DNA of 47,663 nucleotides from Thermoplasmata archaeon (GCA_022750335.1 JAKIVX010000012.1:1-47663), one strand, 5' to 3'. Shown: positions 23,122 to 32,428, numbered from the stretch's first letter. Notes: generated by a model not told the origin, from the sequence alone. Made by a program: numbers and translations.

Positions 23122-24264
23122 TTAGCCCACCACTCCCGTGACGCTGGCCAGCCGTTCGGCCGCTTCGCGGCTGAGTCCGTTGTCACCAAGGATCGTGTAG
23201 CGCTCGGGGCGGATCGAGTGCGCGAGGACCAGCGCTTTCACGATCTCGTCCGGGCTCACGCCGAGTTCCCGAGCGGTCGTCGGGGCCCCGATCGTGTGGA
23301 GCGCGTTCTTGAGGCGGTGCCAATCGCCCCCGTGGAGGTACATCATCATGATCGCCCCGACGCCACACTGTTCGCCGTGAAGGCTCGGGTGCTCGGCGAC
23401 GCGGTCGAGCGCGTGGCTGAACAGATGCTCGCTGCCGGAGCAGGGGCGCGACGACCCCGCCACGCTCATCGAGATCCCGGCCACCAGGATCGGCCGGATC
23501 GCCGTCCACACGGACTCCTCCAAGTTCGGTTTGATGGACGCGGCGTGGTCGATGATCTCCTGGGCCGCGTACTCGCTGAGGGTCGCGGCGGTGCTCGAGT
23601 ACTCCTCGTTCCGCAGGCGGACCGCAAGACGCCAGTCCAGTACGGCCGTGACGTTCGAGATGACGTCCGCACAGCCGGAAGCGAGCAGTCGGAAAGGAGC
23701 CTTCACGATGAGCTCGGTGTCGGCGATGACCCCGACCGGGACGGCCGCCTCCGCACTGACGGTGCGCTCGACCCCGTGGATCGAGGCGCGGGGCGAGGAG
23801 ATTCCATCGTGGGCCGCGGACGTGGGCAGGCTCACGAACGGGATCTTCTGCCGCGCCGCGACGACCTTCGTGATATCGATCTTGCTGCCGCCGCCCACAC
23901 CGACCAGGAATTGGGCCCCCAGGGCGCGGGTCTCCCGGTCGACGCGGGCGACCTCCTCTTCGGTGGCCTCGCCCGCGATCAGCGTGGCGGCGTCGAACCC
24001 CGCCTCGCCCAGTATGAGCGTCGCGCGGTTCCCCGCCAGCTCCGCCGTGCGGGGTCCGGTGACCACCACACCGCGATGCTGGAAACCGAATTGTCGGCAC
24101 GTCGAACCGAGGTCCGCCAGGACTCCGTGGCCCACGAGTACGACCCGCGGAAAGACCATTCCGCGCGCCTTCCCGAACGGGAAGTCGTGCCCGCCCATCG
24201 AGTGTTGAGAACGCGCGGCTTCTCCCGACATTGCCGAGAGAGCGGACGGGGGGCGCGACCTCAT
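23122..24264 (-). CDS. egsA: sn-glycerol-1-phosphate dehydrogenase
   Basis: It makes the sn-glycerol-1-phosphate backbone of archaeal ether lipids from dihydroxyacetone phosphate with NAD(P)H. GVGGGSKID binds the cofactor, and LPTSAAHDGISSP is the family signature with a zinc-binding Asp. The other zinc ligands are the His residues of SGSEHLFSHAL and HGEQCGVG. At 380 residues it is slightly longer than usual (about 350) at the N-terminus. ATG 24264 was taken, but a Met about 11 or 22 residues in would give a standard length. Confidence 0.95.
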   Translation of the reverse strand: MRSRPPSALSAMSGEAARSQHSMGGHDFPFGKARGMVFPRVVLVGHGVLADLGSTCRQFGFQHRGVVVTGPRTAELAGNRATLILGEAGFDAATLIAGEATEEEVARVDRETRALGAQFLVGVGGGSKIDITKVVAARQKIPFVSLPTSAAHDGISSPRASIHGVERTVSAEAAVPVGVIADTELIVKAPFRLLASGCADVISNVTAVLDWRLAVRLRNEEYSSTAATLSEYAAQEIIDHAASIKPNLEESVWTAIRPILVAGISMSVAGSSRPCSGSEHLFSHALDRVAEHPSLHGEQCGVGAIMMMYLHGGDWHRLKNALHTIGAPTTARELGVSPDEIVKALVLAHSIRPERYTILGDNGLSREAAERLASVTGVVG

Positions 24265-24304
24265 TAGCCTATCGCGAAGGCGCCCCGAGGGACGCCGGGC
24301 CCGG

Positions 24305-24934
24305 CTATCGGCCGGGGGTATCTCCCCAGAGCACCTTATGCTCTTGGAGCATCACCCGTACGTCGAGGCGATCCTTCAGCACCCAATCCGCGAGCCTCCC
24401 ACCGTCCGTCCCCCAGACCGGCTGTAGCACGATTGCCGCCGGTCCCGGATAGGTTCCGAGCACTCGTTTCGCGTAGAGGTAATCGGGACGGTCGCCGACC
24501 ACGAATTTCATCACATCCGACTCCCGGAGGAGCGGTAAGTTCTCCCATCGGTTGTGCCCCTCCATGTGGGAGCTGGGGCACTTCACATCGACGCTGAGAA
24601 TGACGCGAGGGAAGGGGAGGTACGGCGTCACATCGAGCGATCCTCCGGTCTCGATGACCGTCGTGATCCCGAGCGCGGAGAGGCGGCGTACGAGCTCGAC
24701 CGACTCTCGCTGGAGCAGCGGCTCGCCGCCGGTTAGGCAGACGTGCCGAGTCCGGTGGCGGGCGACTTCCCGGAGGAGCGAGGGGATCGAGCGCTCCCGA
24801 CCCGCCCCGAACGAGTACGTAGTGTCGCACCACGTGCACCGGAGGTTGCAGCGTGCGGTCCGGATGAAGGTCGTACGTACCCCGGTGAGCGGGCCCTCGC
24901 CCTGCACCGAGTGGAAGACCTCGATGATCCGCAT
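24305..24934 (-). CDS. queE: 7-carboxy-7-deazaguanine synthase (radical SAM)
   Basis: A 209-residue radical SAM enzyme with the Fe-S motif CNLRCTWC, the QueE opening EVFHSVQGEGPLTGVRTTFIR, CLTGGEPLLQ for SAM binding, and ETGGSLDV. It converts carboxytetrahydropterin to CDG, the precursor of archaeosine in tRNA. No other archaeosine gene is in the window. ATG 24934 is 27 nt after CCTTTAGC, fitting a leaderless mRNA; an upstream frame to 25063 would cross that promoter. Confidence 0.93.
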   Translation of the reverse strand: MRIIEVFHSVQGEGPLTGVRTTFIRTARCNLRCTWCDTTYSFGAGRERSIPSLLREVARHRTRHVCLTGGEPLLQRESVELVRRLSALGITTVIETGGSLDVTPYLPFPRVILSVDVKCPSSHMEGHNRWENLPLLRESDVMKFVVGDRPDYLYAKRVLGTYPGPAAIVLQPVWGTDGGRLADWVLKDRLDVRVMLQEHKVLWGDTPGR

Positions 24935-24956
24935 GGATGGGCCACTCGGCGTCGGT

Positions 24957-24964
24957 GCTAAAGG
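24957..24964 (-). promoter_or_regulatory. TATA-like box for queE
   Basis: The minus strand reads CCTTTAGC, centred 27 nt before the queE ATG. Confidence 0.4.
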
Positions 24965-25002
24965 AGTTCGGCTGACGACTCGTCGGCCCGACCGGCGACT
25001 CC

Positions 25003-25010
25003 TCAAATAG
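25003..25010 (+). promoter_or_regulatory. TATA-like box for leuS
   Basis: TCAAATAG is centred 27 nt before the leuS ATG at 25034, the spacing expected for leaderless archaeal transcripts. Confidence 0.5.
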
Positions 25011-25033
25011 AGCCCCCGCGTCAAAGGCCCGTC

Positions 25034-27931
25034 ATGGACCCGTCCCGCGACGCGCACTGGCAAGAAGCTTGGGCGGGCGCAGGCCTATCCCGAGGGCGAC
25101 GGGTCCCGGGGCACCGGAAATTCTACGCACTGGTTGCTTACCCGGGCCCGAGCGGCTTTCTCCACGTCGGCCATCTGCGAGGGTATGCCTACGCGGACCC
25201 CCTGCACCGGTACCACCGAATGCGGGGCGAGGAGGTCCTGTTCCCGTTCGGGGTCCATGCTTCCGGGCTGCCGGCGGTCACCTGGTCCCGGAAGCTCCAG
25301 AACGGAGACCCCTCGATCCTGGAGGCTCTCTCCGAGCGCGGGATAGACGCCGCCGCGCGCGCGCGGCTCGAGGATCCGGAGGAGGCCGCCCGCTTCCTAG
25401 GTCGCGAGTATCTGCGAGTGTTCCGCCGCTTCGGGGCGTTGATCGACGAATCGACGTTCCTCACGACGGTGGACGAGGACTACCGGGCCTTCATTCGATG
25501 GCAGTTTCACACGCTCCACGCCGCCGGCGCGCTCGTCCGGGCAAGTTACTTCTCCTCGGTGTGCCCCGTCTGTGGACCGGTCGCGGTCGACCCGTCCGAA
25601 ACGGACCTGCAGTCGGGCGGAGATGCCGAGATCGTCAAATTCACGACGGTGCCGTTCCGACTGGACGACGGGCGGATCCTCCTCGCAGCGACGCTGCGCC
25701 CGGAGACGGTGTTCGGGGTCACCAACGTCTGGGTCGCCCCCGACGAGATGCTCGTCGTCTGGCATCATGATTCCGGAGCGTACCTGATGGCCCGGCCCGG
25801 TGCCGAACGAATGGTCGAGCAGCACGGAGGGCATCTCGGCCACGAAGTCCCCGTCGCCAGCCTTCGAGGGAGGCAGGTTCACGTTCCCCTCCGGGACACC
25901 AGAGTTCCGATCCTCGAGAGTGCGGTCGTCGATCCCGGGATCGGCACCGGGATCGTGATGTCGGTTCCCGCGCACGCTCCCGCGGACTTCGCCGCGATCG
26001 GGGCACTGTCGGGCGCGGAACGCGCCCGACTGGGCGCGCCTCCCGTCCTCCTGGAGATCGACGCGAACGAAGCTTTGTCGAGCTCTGAAGAGGCCCTTCG
26101 GGCGGGCGAAGGACTGCCGGCCGAACGGGCGCTCCGGGCGGTGGGGGCCACTTCGCTCGCCGAGGGGGACGCCGTCCAAGAGGCGACCGAGCGGCTCTAC
26201 CGGTTGGAATTCGTCCGGGGTCGCATGACGGTCCCCGCGCTCAAGGGCGTGCCCGTTCGAAGAGCTCGAGAACAGGTAGCCTCCCAGCTGCTCCCCCTGG
26301 GCGGAAGCTTCGAGCTGCAAGAGTTCACCAAACCGGTCATCTGCCGAAACGGACATACGGTCGTCATTCGGCGAGTGCCGGAACAATGGTTCCTCCACTA
26401 CTCGGACCCCGACTGGAAAGCCGAAACGAAGGAGCTCGCGAGCCGGATCACCACCTGGCCGTCGGAGTACGGACGCGAGTTGCCGTCGATCCTCGACTGG
26501 TTCGGGGACCGCCCCTCGACCCGGCGCGGGGCCTGGCTCGGGACGCGGTTCCCCCTCGACCCGGAATGGATCATCGAACCGATCGCCGATTCGACGTTCT
26601 ACATGGCCTACTTCGTGGTCCGACGGTTCGTCCGCGACGGTCGCTTGAAGGTCGACGACCTCAGCGACGCGTTCTTCGATTTTGTCTTCCGAGGGCAGGG
26701 GTCCGGGGACCCCGCGGTCGATCGGGGCGTCCAGGAGGAGGTTCGAGAGGAATTCCGGTACTGGTATCCTCTCGACTTCAACATCGGCGGAAAGGAGCAC
26801 AAACGCGTCCACTTCCCGGTCTTCCTCTACACGCACGTCCGGCTCGTTCCTCCGGAGCTCCAGCCCCGCGGGATCTTCGTCCACGGATGGATCACCGGGC
26901 CGGCCGGGGCGAAGATTTCGAAAAAGGAGGTATCCAGCAAGGGCGGGAAGATCCCCTCGACGGATCGCGCGATGGAGGAATGGGGGCCCGACCCGATCCG
27001 TCTCTACTTTCTTCTGGCGGCCTCGCCGTCGCAGGACTTCCAGTTCGAAGCGACCCACGTGGACGCCGCCCGATCCCGTCTGGGCGACATCGAACGGCTG
27101 GTGCGTGAAGCCATCGGAGACGCGGCCGGCCCTCCGGAGCTTGACGCTTGGCTCGAGTCGGCCACGCACGATTGGGTACGGCGGGCCCATGCAGCGTTCG
27201 AGGCGACGGACCTCCGTCGAGCCGCTGAGATCGTCTACGTGGAAGTACCGGCCCTGCTGCGGAGATACTACACACGCGGCGGTTCCCCGGGCCGGGCGAC
27301 GGACCGCCTCGTCCGGGCCTGGAACCTATTCCTGTCCCCGATCACCCCCCATCTCGCCGAGGAAGTGGGGGTGGGGCGATTTTCCTCGCTGGTCGCCCGG
27401 GCTCTACTGCCTGCTGCCGACACGTTCGCAAGCTCCCCGGCAGCGGAAGCCCGGGAATCGTACCTCGATCAGGTTGAGGAGGACCTGCGAGCGGTCCAGC
27501 GCGCGTCCGAGGGTCGGGGCGAAGGGAGCGCCGGGGAATTGATCTTCTACGTCGCCGACCCATGGAAGGCGACGCTCGAGTCGTGGCTCCGCGACGAAGT
27601 CGACCGAAAGGAACCGCCGAGCGTTCGAGATATCATGACGCGGGTGAAGGACCATCCGGAGCTCGTGGCCCATCGGGGTGAGATCCCGAAGTACGTCGAG
27701 CGGGTCGGGGCGTCGCTCCGCTCCGAGCCGCCCCGCGAGGGGCCGGAGATCGACGAAGTCGCCACGCTCCGCGCGGCCGAGGGGTATCTCGTGCGTCGGT
27801 TCGGTTTTCGCTCGGTCACCGTGCACCGGGAGTCGGAAGCCGCCGAGCACGATCCCAAGGGACGTCGGGACCGGGCGCGACCGGGTCGGCCGGCGTTCTA
27901 TTTGGTGGGACGTCCCGCGCCGGGCGCGTAG
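25034..27931 (+). CDS. leuS: leucyl-tRNA synthetase, archaeal/eukaryotic type
   Basis: A 965-residue class I synthetase. The HIGH motif is HVGH (44-47) after AYPGPSGFL, and the KMSKS equivalent is KISKK (627-631) before EVSSKGGK. The editing (CP1) domain has LAATLRPETVFGVTNVW and GTGIVMSVPAHAPADFAAI, including the conserved Asp that discriminates leucine. VCPVCGP is a partial zinc knuckle. The C-terminal part carries the anticodon-region helical domain and the archaeal extension. The last 34 nt overlap the convergent dcd gene. Confidence 0.97.
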   Translation: MDPSRDAHWQEAWAGAGLSRGRRVPGHRKFYALVAYPGPSGFLHVGHLRGYAYADPLHRYHRMRGEEVLFPFGVHASGLPAVTWSRKLQNGDPSILEALSERGIDAAARARLEDPEEAARFLGREYLRVFRRFGALIDESTFLTTVDEDYRAFIRWQFHTLHAAGALVRASYFSSVCPVCGPVAVDPSETDLQSGGDAEIVKFTTVPFRLDDGRILLAATLRPETVFGVTNVWVAPDEMLVVWHHDSGAYLMARPGAERMVEQHGGHLGHEVPVASLRGRQVHVPLRDTRVPILESAVVDPGIGTGIVMSVPAHAPADFAAIGALSGAERARLGAPPVLLEIDANEALSSSEEALRAGEGLPAERALRAVGATSLAEGDAVQEATERLYRLEFVRGRMTVPALKGVPVRRAREQVASQLLPLGGSFELQEFTKPVICRNGHTVVIRRVPEQWFLHYSDPDWKAETKELASRITTWPSEYGRELPSILDWFGDRPSTRRGAWLGTRFPLDPEWIIEPIADSTFYMAYFVVRRFVRDGRLKVDDLSDAFFDFVFRGQGSGDPAVDRGVQEEVREEFRYWYPLDFNIGGKEHKRVHFPVFLYTHVRLVPPELQPRGIFVHGWITGPAGAKISKKEVSSKGGKIPSTDRAMEEWGPDPIRLYFLLAASPSQDFQFEATHVDAARSRLGDIERLVREAIGDAAGPPELDAWLESATHDWVRRAHAAFEATDLRRAAEIVYVEVPALLRRYYTRGGSPGRATDRLVRAWNLFLSPITPHLAEEVGVGRFSSLVARALLPAADTFASSPAAEARESYLDQVEEDLRAVQRASEGRGEGSAGELIFYVADPWKATLESWLRDEVDRKEPPSVRDIMTRVKDHPELVAHRGEIPKYVERVGASLRSEPPREGPEIDEVATLRAAEGYLVRRFGFRSVTVHRESEAAEHDPKGRRDRARPGRPAFYLVGRPAPGA

Positions 27932-28521
27932 GCGGCGTCCCGCGCCTCCCCGGCCGGTTTGCGGGCGGCGCGGGCGGGGCGCCGGGTCCGGAAGTTGAGA
28001 TGCATGCGCGAGGGCATCGGGTGCGGCGAAACCTTGCGGTATTTCGCCGACCGTTTGTGCGAGTAGCTCCGATCGACCCGGCCCGAGATCTCGAAATAGA
28101 TCAGCTGGCCGACGGGCATCCCCGCATAGATCCGCACCGGGATCTTCACGCTCATCTCGAGCGTCCAATAGTTGCAGAACCCCTCGTCGCCCTTGCCCGC
28201 GGTCGAGTGGATGTCGACTCCGAGCCGTCCCAAGCTTGACTTGCCCTCGAGGAAAGGCACGTAGCCATGGGTCTCCGTGTACTCTTCCGTCACCCCGAGG
28301 TACAGTTGCCCGGGCACGAGAACGTAGCCGGCAGGCGGGATCCGGAACTCGCGGACGGGGTTGACCCGCCGAGCGTCCAGCGCTCCCCCCCGATAGACCG
28401 AAAGGAACGGGCCCAAGTGGACATCGTAGGAGTTGGTGCCGAGACAATCCGCGCGGAACGGCCGGACGATGATCCGACCCCGCTCCATCTCCGCGCGGAT
28501 CTTCGCATCCGAGAGGATCAT
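27898..28521 (-). CDS. dcd: dCTP deaminase
   Basis: A 207-residue trimeric dUTPase-fold enzyme that converts dCTP to dUTP (or dUMP if bifunctional). MILSDAKIRAEMERGRI, SYDVHLGP, the GKSSLGRLGVDIHSTAGKGDEGF active-site loop, and WTLEMS with the catalytic Glu are present. The C-terminus is extended by about 20 Arg/Ala/Pro-rich residues lying in the overlap with leuS. The ATG at 28521 has TTAAATAG 32 nt upstream, placed across the stop codon of memo, so dcd may have its own promoter inside the HIT-memo-dcd series. Confidence 0.93.
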   Translation of the reverse strand: MILSDAKIRAEMERGRIIVRPFRADCLGTNSYDVHLGPFLSVYRGGALDARRVNPVREFRIPPAGYVLVPGQLYLGVTEEYTETHGYVPFLEGKSSLGRLGVDIHSTAGKGDEGFCNYWTLEMSVKIPVRIYAGMPVGQLIYFEISGRVDRSYSHKRSAKYRKVSPHPMPSRMHLNFRTRRPARAARKPAGEARDAAYAPGAGRPTK

Positions 28522-28548
28522 GCGAGCGAGGGCGCCGAGCCGAGCCCG

Positions 28549-28556
28549 CTATTTAA
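28549..28556 (-). promoter_or_regulatory. TATA-like box for dcd, overlapping memo stop
   Basis: The minus strand reads TTAAATAG; the TAG is also the memo stop codon. Its centre is 32 nt before the dcd ATG. Confidence 0.4.
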
Positions 28557-29406
28557 CGGGGGTCGGGGCGGCGGACGGAGTCTCGAGCAGGAGCGACGCG
28601 TACCCCACCACGTCCTTCATCGGAACAGCCTCCCCGGAGTGCCCCCATCGGAGGAGCCGGGCGGTGAGCGGCTCGGCTGCCAGCGCGGAGAGCAGGACCG
28701 TGGTCGGTGCGATCCCGCACATCGAAATGTCGTTCGTCCCCACCGTTTCATACAGCGCTCTCGCATCCCGAGCGAGGATCGCGTCGATCGCCAGCCGATC
28801 GAGGCGCTCCGCCGTCGCAGCCGGCACGTAGTGTGAGAAGTCGGTCGACGCGAGCAGGAGCGTGTCCTGGCCCCGGATCGCGTCGGCCACGACGCGTCCG
28901 ACGCGCTCGAGAGCGGCGAAGGAATCGAACGGAACCTGCAACGGTACGAAGCGGGGGTGGGGCAGGACGTACTCGAGGAACGGAAGCTGCACCTCGATCG
29001 AGTGTTCGAGAGCCTGGGCCGATTCGTCGATCTCCACCGGGGGTCGGGACAGGGCCGCACAGAGCCGTTCGTCGATCGGGGTGGGGCCGAGGGGGGTCAT
29101 CCACGGGACCTCCGAGAGGGCGGGGCCTCTGCCGGCGCCGTGGTGGTCGACCCCGAGGATGAGGACGGACTCGGGCGGTCGTTCGGCCGCGATCTCGGCA
29201 AAGGCGAGCGCTGCGATCGGGCCGCTGTACTCGTAGCCGGCGTGCGGAACGACGGCCGCGCGGATGCGACGCCCCGGCGATCGGTGCCGGGTCGGAAGCT
29301 CCCCCGGCCCGCGGTCGGACAGAAAACAGCCTTCGACCTGCCGTGCCAGCTCCGCGCCGGTGCCCGAGTAGAATTGGCCGGCGACGGCCGGTGGACGAGC
29401 CCGCAT
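28549..29406 (-). CDS. Memo family protein (AmmeMemoRadiSam system protein B)
   Basis: A 285-residue Memo/MEMO1 fold protein, related to class III non-heme-iron dioxygenases. MRARPPAVAGQFYSG is the typical start. VVPHAGYEYSGPIAA, GVDHHGAG, ALEHSIEVQLPFLEY and LLASTDFSHYVP carry the metal-site His residues and conserved Asp; GIAPTTVLLSAL follows. The AMMECR1 and radical SAM partners of the AmmeMemoRadiSam trio are not in the window. ATG 29406 lies 10 nt after the HIT stop; the frame is open to 29535 inside the HIT gene. Confidence 0.92.
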   Translation of the reverse strand: MRARPPAVAGQFYSGTGAELARQVEGCFLSDRGPGELPTRHRSPGRRIRAAVVPHAGYEYSGPIAALAFAEIAAERPPESVLILGVDHHGAGRGPALSEVPWMTPLGPTPIDERLCAALSRPPVEIDESAQALEHSIEVQLPFLEYVLPHPRFVPLQVPFDSFAALERVGRVVADAIRGQDTLLLASTDFSHYVPAATAERLDRLAIDAILARDARALYETVGTNDISMCGIAPTTVLLSALAAEPLTARLLRWGHSGEAVPMKDVVGYASLLLETPSAAPTPVK

Positions 29407-29416
29407 GCCCCCACCC

Positions 29417-29842
29417 CTAGGGGCCGGACAGGTCGGCGACCACGGAGTGGGCCTCCGCTTCCGAGAGGCGAGTGCGGACCGAGGAATGGAACGGGTTCGC
29501 CTCCCCGTAGCGGGGAATGACGTGGAAGTGAACATGGAAGATGATCTGACCGGCGGCGGCCCCCGCGTTCAGCGCGACGTTGTAGTCCGGCGTCAGTCGC
29601 TCCGAACGGCGAACCATCAGGTCGAGGGTGCGGATGAGGGCGTTCTGGGAGGCCGCGGGAAGGTCGGTCAATCGCGCCCCGTGATGCTTCGGAACGATGA
29701 GCAGGTGTCCCCGGGTGAACGGGAACAGGTCGAGAAAGGCCATGGTCGCACTGTCCTCATACACCGTGTACGCCGGCGACTCGTGCGCCACGATGCGGCA
29801 GAATACGCAGGGGCCGTCGGCCGGTGCGTCCGAGGTGGACAT
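29417..29842 (-). CDS. HIT family nucleotide hydrolase
   Basis: A 141-residue histidine-triad protein: CVFCRIVAHESPAYTVYED, FPFTRGHLLIVPKHH and the catalytic HVHFHVIPRYG. Such proteins hydrolyse AMP-N or AMP-lysine adducts; the two Cys of CVFCR recall the zinc-binding HIT subset. ATG 29842 has AGGAGG about 12 nt upstream and a CATTTAGGC box 27 nt upstream. It heads the HIT-memo-dcd leftward series. Confidence 0.93.
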   Translation of the reverse strand: MSTSDAPADGPCVFCRIVAHESPAYTVYEDSATMAFLDLFPFTRGHLLIVPKHHGARLTDLPAASQNALIRTLDLMVRRSERLTPDYNVALNAGAAAGQIIFHVHFHVIPRYGEANPFHSSVRTRLSEAEAHSVVADLSGP

Positions 29843-29864
29843 CGAGTTCGCGAGCCTCCTCAGG

Positions 29865-29873
29865 CCTAAATGA
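29865..29873 (-). promoter_or_regulatory. TATA-like box for the HIT-memo-dcd series
   Basis: The minus strand reads TCATTTAGG, centred 27 nt before the HIT ATG. Confidence 0.45.
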
Positions 29874-29934
29874 TTGCCGCGGAGGAACCCTGGGGAGGTC
29901 ACGTTGATTAGGAGAGGTCGACTAGGAGAGGCAG

Positions 29935-32313
29935 ATGCGGAGTGGAACAGTCGCGAGAGTCACGGCCGTCGGTCTCCTGCTCGTCCTCAGCGGAGCGATG
30001 GCCGCCCTCGCACCGGACGGAAGCCCGGGGGCGAAACTCCCGTCCAGCCTCGCGCTCGTCACCGACGAAGTCGCCCTCCCCGATCACGCCCTGACTCGTC
30101 CGTTGAGCGCATCGACCGAGCTTTCGATCGCCCTGACCCTTCCGTACTCCCACTCCGTCACACTCTCCCGATTCCTCTCGAATGTCGAAGATCCTGCGTC
30201 CCCCGCCTACCGGCATTTCCTGACGGAGCCTCAGTTCGTTTCCGAGTTTGGGCCGACACCGACCACGGTCCAAGAAGTGACTTCCGAGTTGCGGTCGAGC
30301 GGTGCGTTGGACCTTTCCGTCACTCCTTCCCACAACGTCGTTTCGGCCGTGCTTTCTGCGGGCGCGGTGGAGCACCTTCTGGGAATTTCCATCCTCCAGT
30401 ACGGGACGGCCGACGGACTCCCGCTCTACAGCGCGGTGGGGACCCCCGTCCTTCCCGACGCGCTCTCCGGCGACGTGATCGGGGTCGGTGGGCTCAGCGA
30501 TGGGGCGGACCCGCTGCTTTCCTTCGATCTTCACGCCGGCGCGCTCTCCGAGGTTCCGGGATCCCGTGCGTCCCAGTTCGTCCTCTCGAACACGTCCGGG
30601 GAATGGTTCGTCGGTTCCGATTTCACCCAGGCCTACGGGGCCTCGTCCCTGTTCCCGGGAGGTTCGATCGGGGCCAACGGGACCTTTCCCGTTCACCTGG
30701 CGATCGCGACCTTGCTCGCGAGCGGATACAACGAATCGACCAACCAGAACCTTCCGGGGTGGGATCCTTCCGTCATCCAGACGTACTTCAACGACACCCT
30801 GCCGAAATCGTGGCCGCAGCCCACCGTCCGCGGCGTCCCGGTCGACGTCGACGGGATCGCCGCTCCGGCCCCGGGGTCGTTCGGATCGTTGAACGACTCC
30901 AGCCTCGATGAGTTCGAGAACTCGCTCGACCTCGAGATGGCCGGCAGCCTGGCTCCGGGGGCGTCCCTCTACAATTTCTACTTCGCGGGGAGCCTGCTCA
31001 CCGGCAGCACCCCTATCGGGGATCTGGCGGACGACTTCGCAGACGACCTGAACGCAGCGCTCGTGTTCCCCTATGCGCCAGATACTCTCGGGGTGGTGAG
31101 CGGATCTTTCGGCCTTCCGGACCTCAACGATTCGGCGTGGGACTCGGACCTCACCATGGCCGCGGGGACGGGGGTGACGGTCGTCATGGCAAGCGGCGAT
31201 CAGGGGGACGCGCCCGACTCGATGACCGGACGGGGCGACGGGCCGTGGCCGGTGTGGCCCGCCTCCGTGGCGTTCAACACGACCGGCGTCACTTCGGTCG
31301 GGGGCGTTTCGCTCTCGCTCGACGGGGTGCCCACGACCACCTTCAACGGAAGCTCCCTCAACGTGACGTTCGACTCGAACCTGACGGGGATTGGCGGGAT
31401 GTCGGCCTGGTGGGACACCACCGGCTGTCCCACCCTCTGTGCCGGGACCGAGGGAGGGATCAGCGCCGTCTACCCGGAACCGTACTGGCAGCTCCATTCC
31501 GCCGCACAGCCCGACATCGTGAGGGCCGCCAGTACGCAGGGCGCGACGACGCTCGGGAGGGCAGGTCCGGACGTCGCGTTCCCGGCCAACTCGACCGTCG
31601 CGTACGTCTACGCCAACGCGACCGGGGCGGTCTACTTCACCGTCCTCGAAGGGACGAGCGTCGCGGCCCCCGTGTTCGCCGGATTGGTCGCCGACCTCAT
31701 CGCGGTGGAGAACCGCTCGGGGCTCGACCTTGGCCTCGGGTACCTCGACCCCACGATTTACACGATGGGGAGCTACTTCACCGCCCATCCGGGCGCCGCG
31801 TCACCGTTCCTCGATGTGACGGTCGGGGAGAACTACGTGTTCTCGGCGACCGCCGGATGGGACGCCACGACGGGTTGGGGAGGACTCGAGGCGCTCCAGT
31901 TCCTCGCGGCGGACGAAAACCCGGTCGTGACCGAGTTCCACTACTCCGGCCCGACGCCCGGGATCGCCTCGCCGCCCAACGCCCCGATCTACGACCTCAT
32001 GGTGTACGTGATCCTCGGGCTCTCCGTCGTGCTCGCGATCCTGGTGGTGATCATCTTCGCACGGCCCACCCGCCGTGCCCGGCCCTCCCGGGGCCGTTCT
32101 CCGTACGGAACGGGAGGACCCACCTATGGCCAGGTCTCGACAGCCCCCGATCCCGCCGACGCAACCCCATCGTTTGCCCCGACCGACGCCTACGAGGTCC
32201 CGCCCCCCCCACCGCCGGTCGAAGCCCACGCAGCCGCCACGTTCCTGTGCCCCTACTGTGGATCGGTCCGGCCGGCGGAGCCGGTCCGTTGCCCTCGGTG
32301 CGGCGCGCTGTAG
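29935..32313 (+). CDS. sedolisin (S53) peptidase with C-terminal TM and zinc ribbon
   Basis: A 792-residue secreted acid serine-carboxyl peptidase. A signal peptide (VTAVGLLLVLSGAMAAL) precedes the pro-kumamolisin activation domain (to about 190). The catalytic Glu328 and Asp332 lie in FENSLDLEMAGSLAPGA, the oxyanion Asp422 in SGDQGD and the nucleophile Ser575 in GTSVAAP. Many N-x-S/T sites suggest glycosylation. Near residues 688-710 there is a TM helix followed by Arg/Pro-rich sequence and a final zinc ribbon, CPYC-x10-CPRC, which should face the cytoplasm. ATG 29935 has GGAGAGG upstream. The adjacent permease fits a peptide-feeding role. Confidence 0.93.
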   Translation: MRSGTVARVTAVGLLLVLSGAMAALAPDGSPGAKLPSSLALVTDEVALPDHALTRPLSASTELSIALTLPYSHSVTLSRFLSNVEDPASPAYRHFLTEPQFVSEFGPTPTTVQEVTSELRSSGALDLSVTPSHNVVSAVLSAGAVEHLLGISILQYGTADGLPLYSAVGTPVLPDALSGDVIGVGGLSDGADPLLSFDLHAGALSEVPGSRASQFVLSNTSGEWFVGSDFTQAYGASSLFPGGSIGANGTFPVHLAIATLLASGYNESTNQNLPGWDPSVIQTYFNDTLPKSWPQPTVRGVPVDVDGIAAPAPGSFGSLNDSSLDEFENSLDLEMAGSLAPGASLYNFYFAGSLLTGSTPIGDLADDFADDLNAALVFPYAPDTLGVVSGSFGLPDLNDSAWDSDLTMAAGTGVTVVMASGDQGDAPDSMTGRGDGPWPVWPASVAFNTTGVTSVGGVSLSLDGVPTTTFNGSSLNVTFDSNLTGIGGMSAWWDTTGCPTLCAGTEGGISAVYPEPYWQLHSAAQPDIVRAASTQGATTLGRAGPDVAFPANSTVAYVYANATGAVYFTVLEGTSVAAPVFAGLVADLIAVENRSGLDLGLGYLDPTIYTMGSYFTAHPGAASPFLDVTVGENYVFSATAGWDATTGWGGLEALQFLAADENPVVTEFHYSGPTPGIASPPNAPIYDLMVYVILGLSVVLAILVVIIFARPTRRARPSRGRSPYGTGGPTYGQVSTAPDPADATPSFAPTDAYEVPPPPPPVEAHAAATFLCPYCGSVRPAEPVRCPRCGAL

Positions 32314-32377
32314 AGGCGCGCCCGGCGTGGCCCCGACCCGTGCTCACGGGCGGAGCGGAAGGTCCCTTCCCTCGGAC

Positions 32378-32385
32378 TTTTAATG
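32378..32385 (+). promoter_or_regulatory. TATA-like box for the permease gene
   Basis: TTTTAATG lies in the 115-nt gap after the peptidase gene, about 47 nt before GTG 32429. A GGAGAGGGGAG run follows just before the start, so this transcript probably has a short leader. Confidence 0.4.
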
Positions 32386-32428
32386 AAGAATCCCTCGGTT
32401 CCGAATCGCGGGAGAGGGGAGTCAGCCG

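Noticed and set aside
25397-27190. 597-codon minus-strand frame antisense to leuS
   Set aside because: LeuRS motifs define the plus strand; the antisense product has no recognisable domain.
29908-31788. 626-codon minus-strand frame antisense to sedolisin
   Set aside because: Arg/Gly/Glu-rich mirror of the Ser/Thr/Asp-rich peptidase coding strand.
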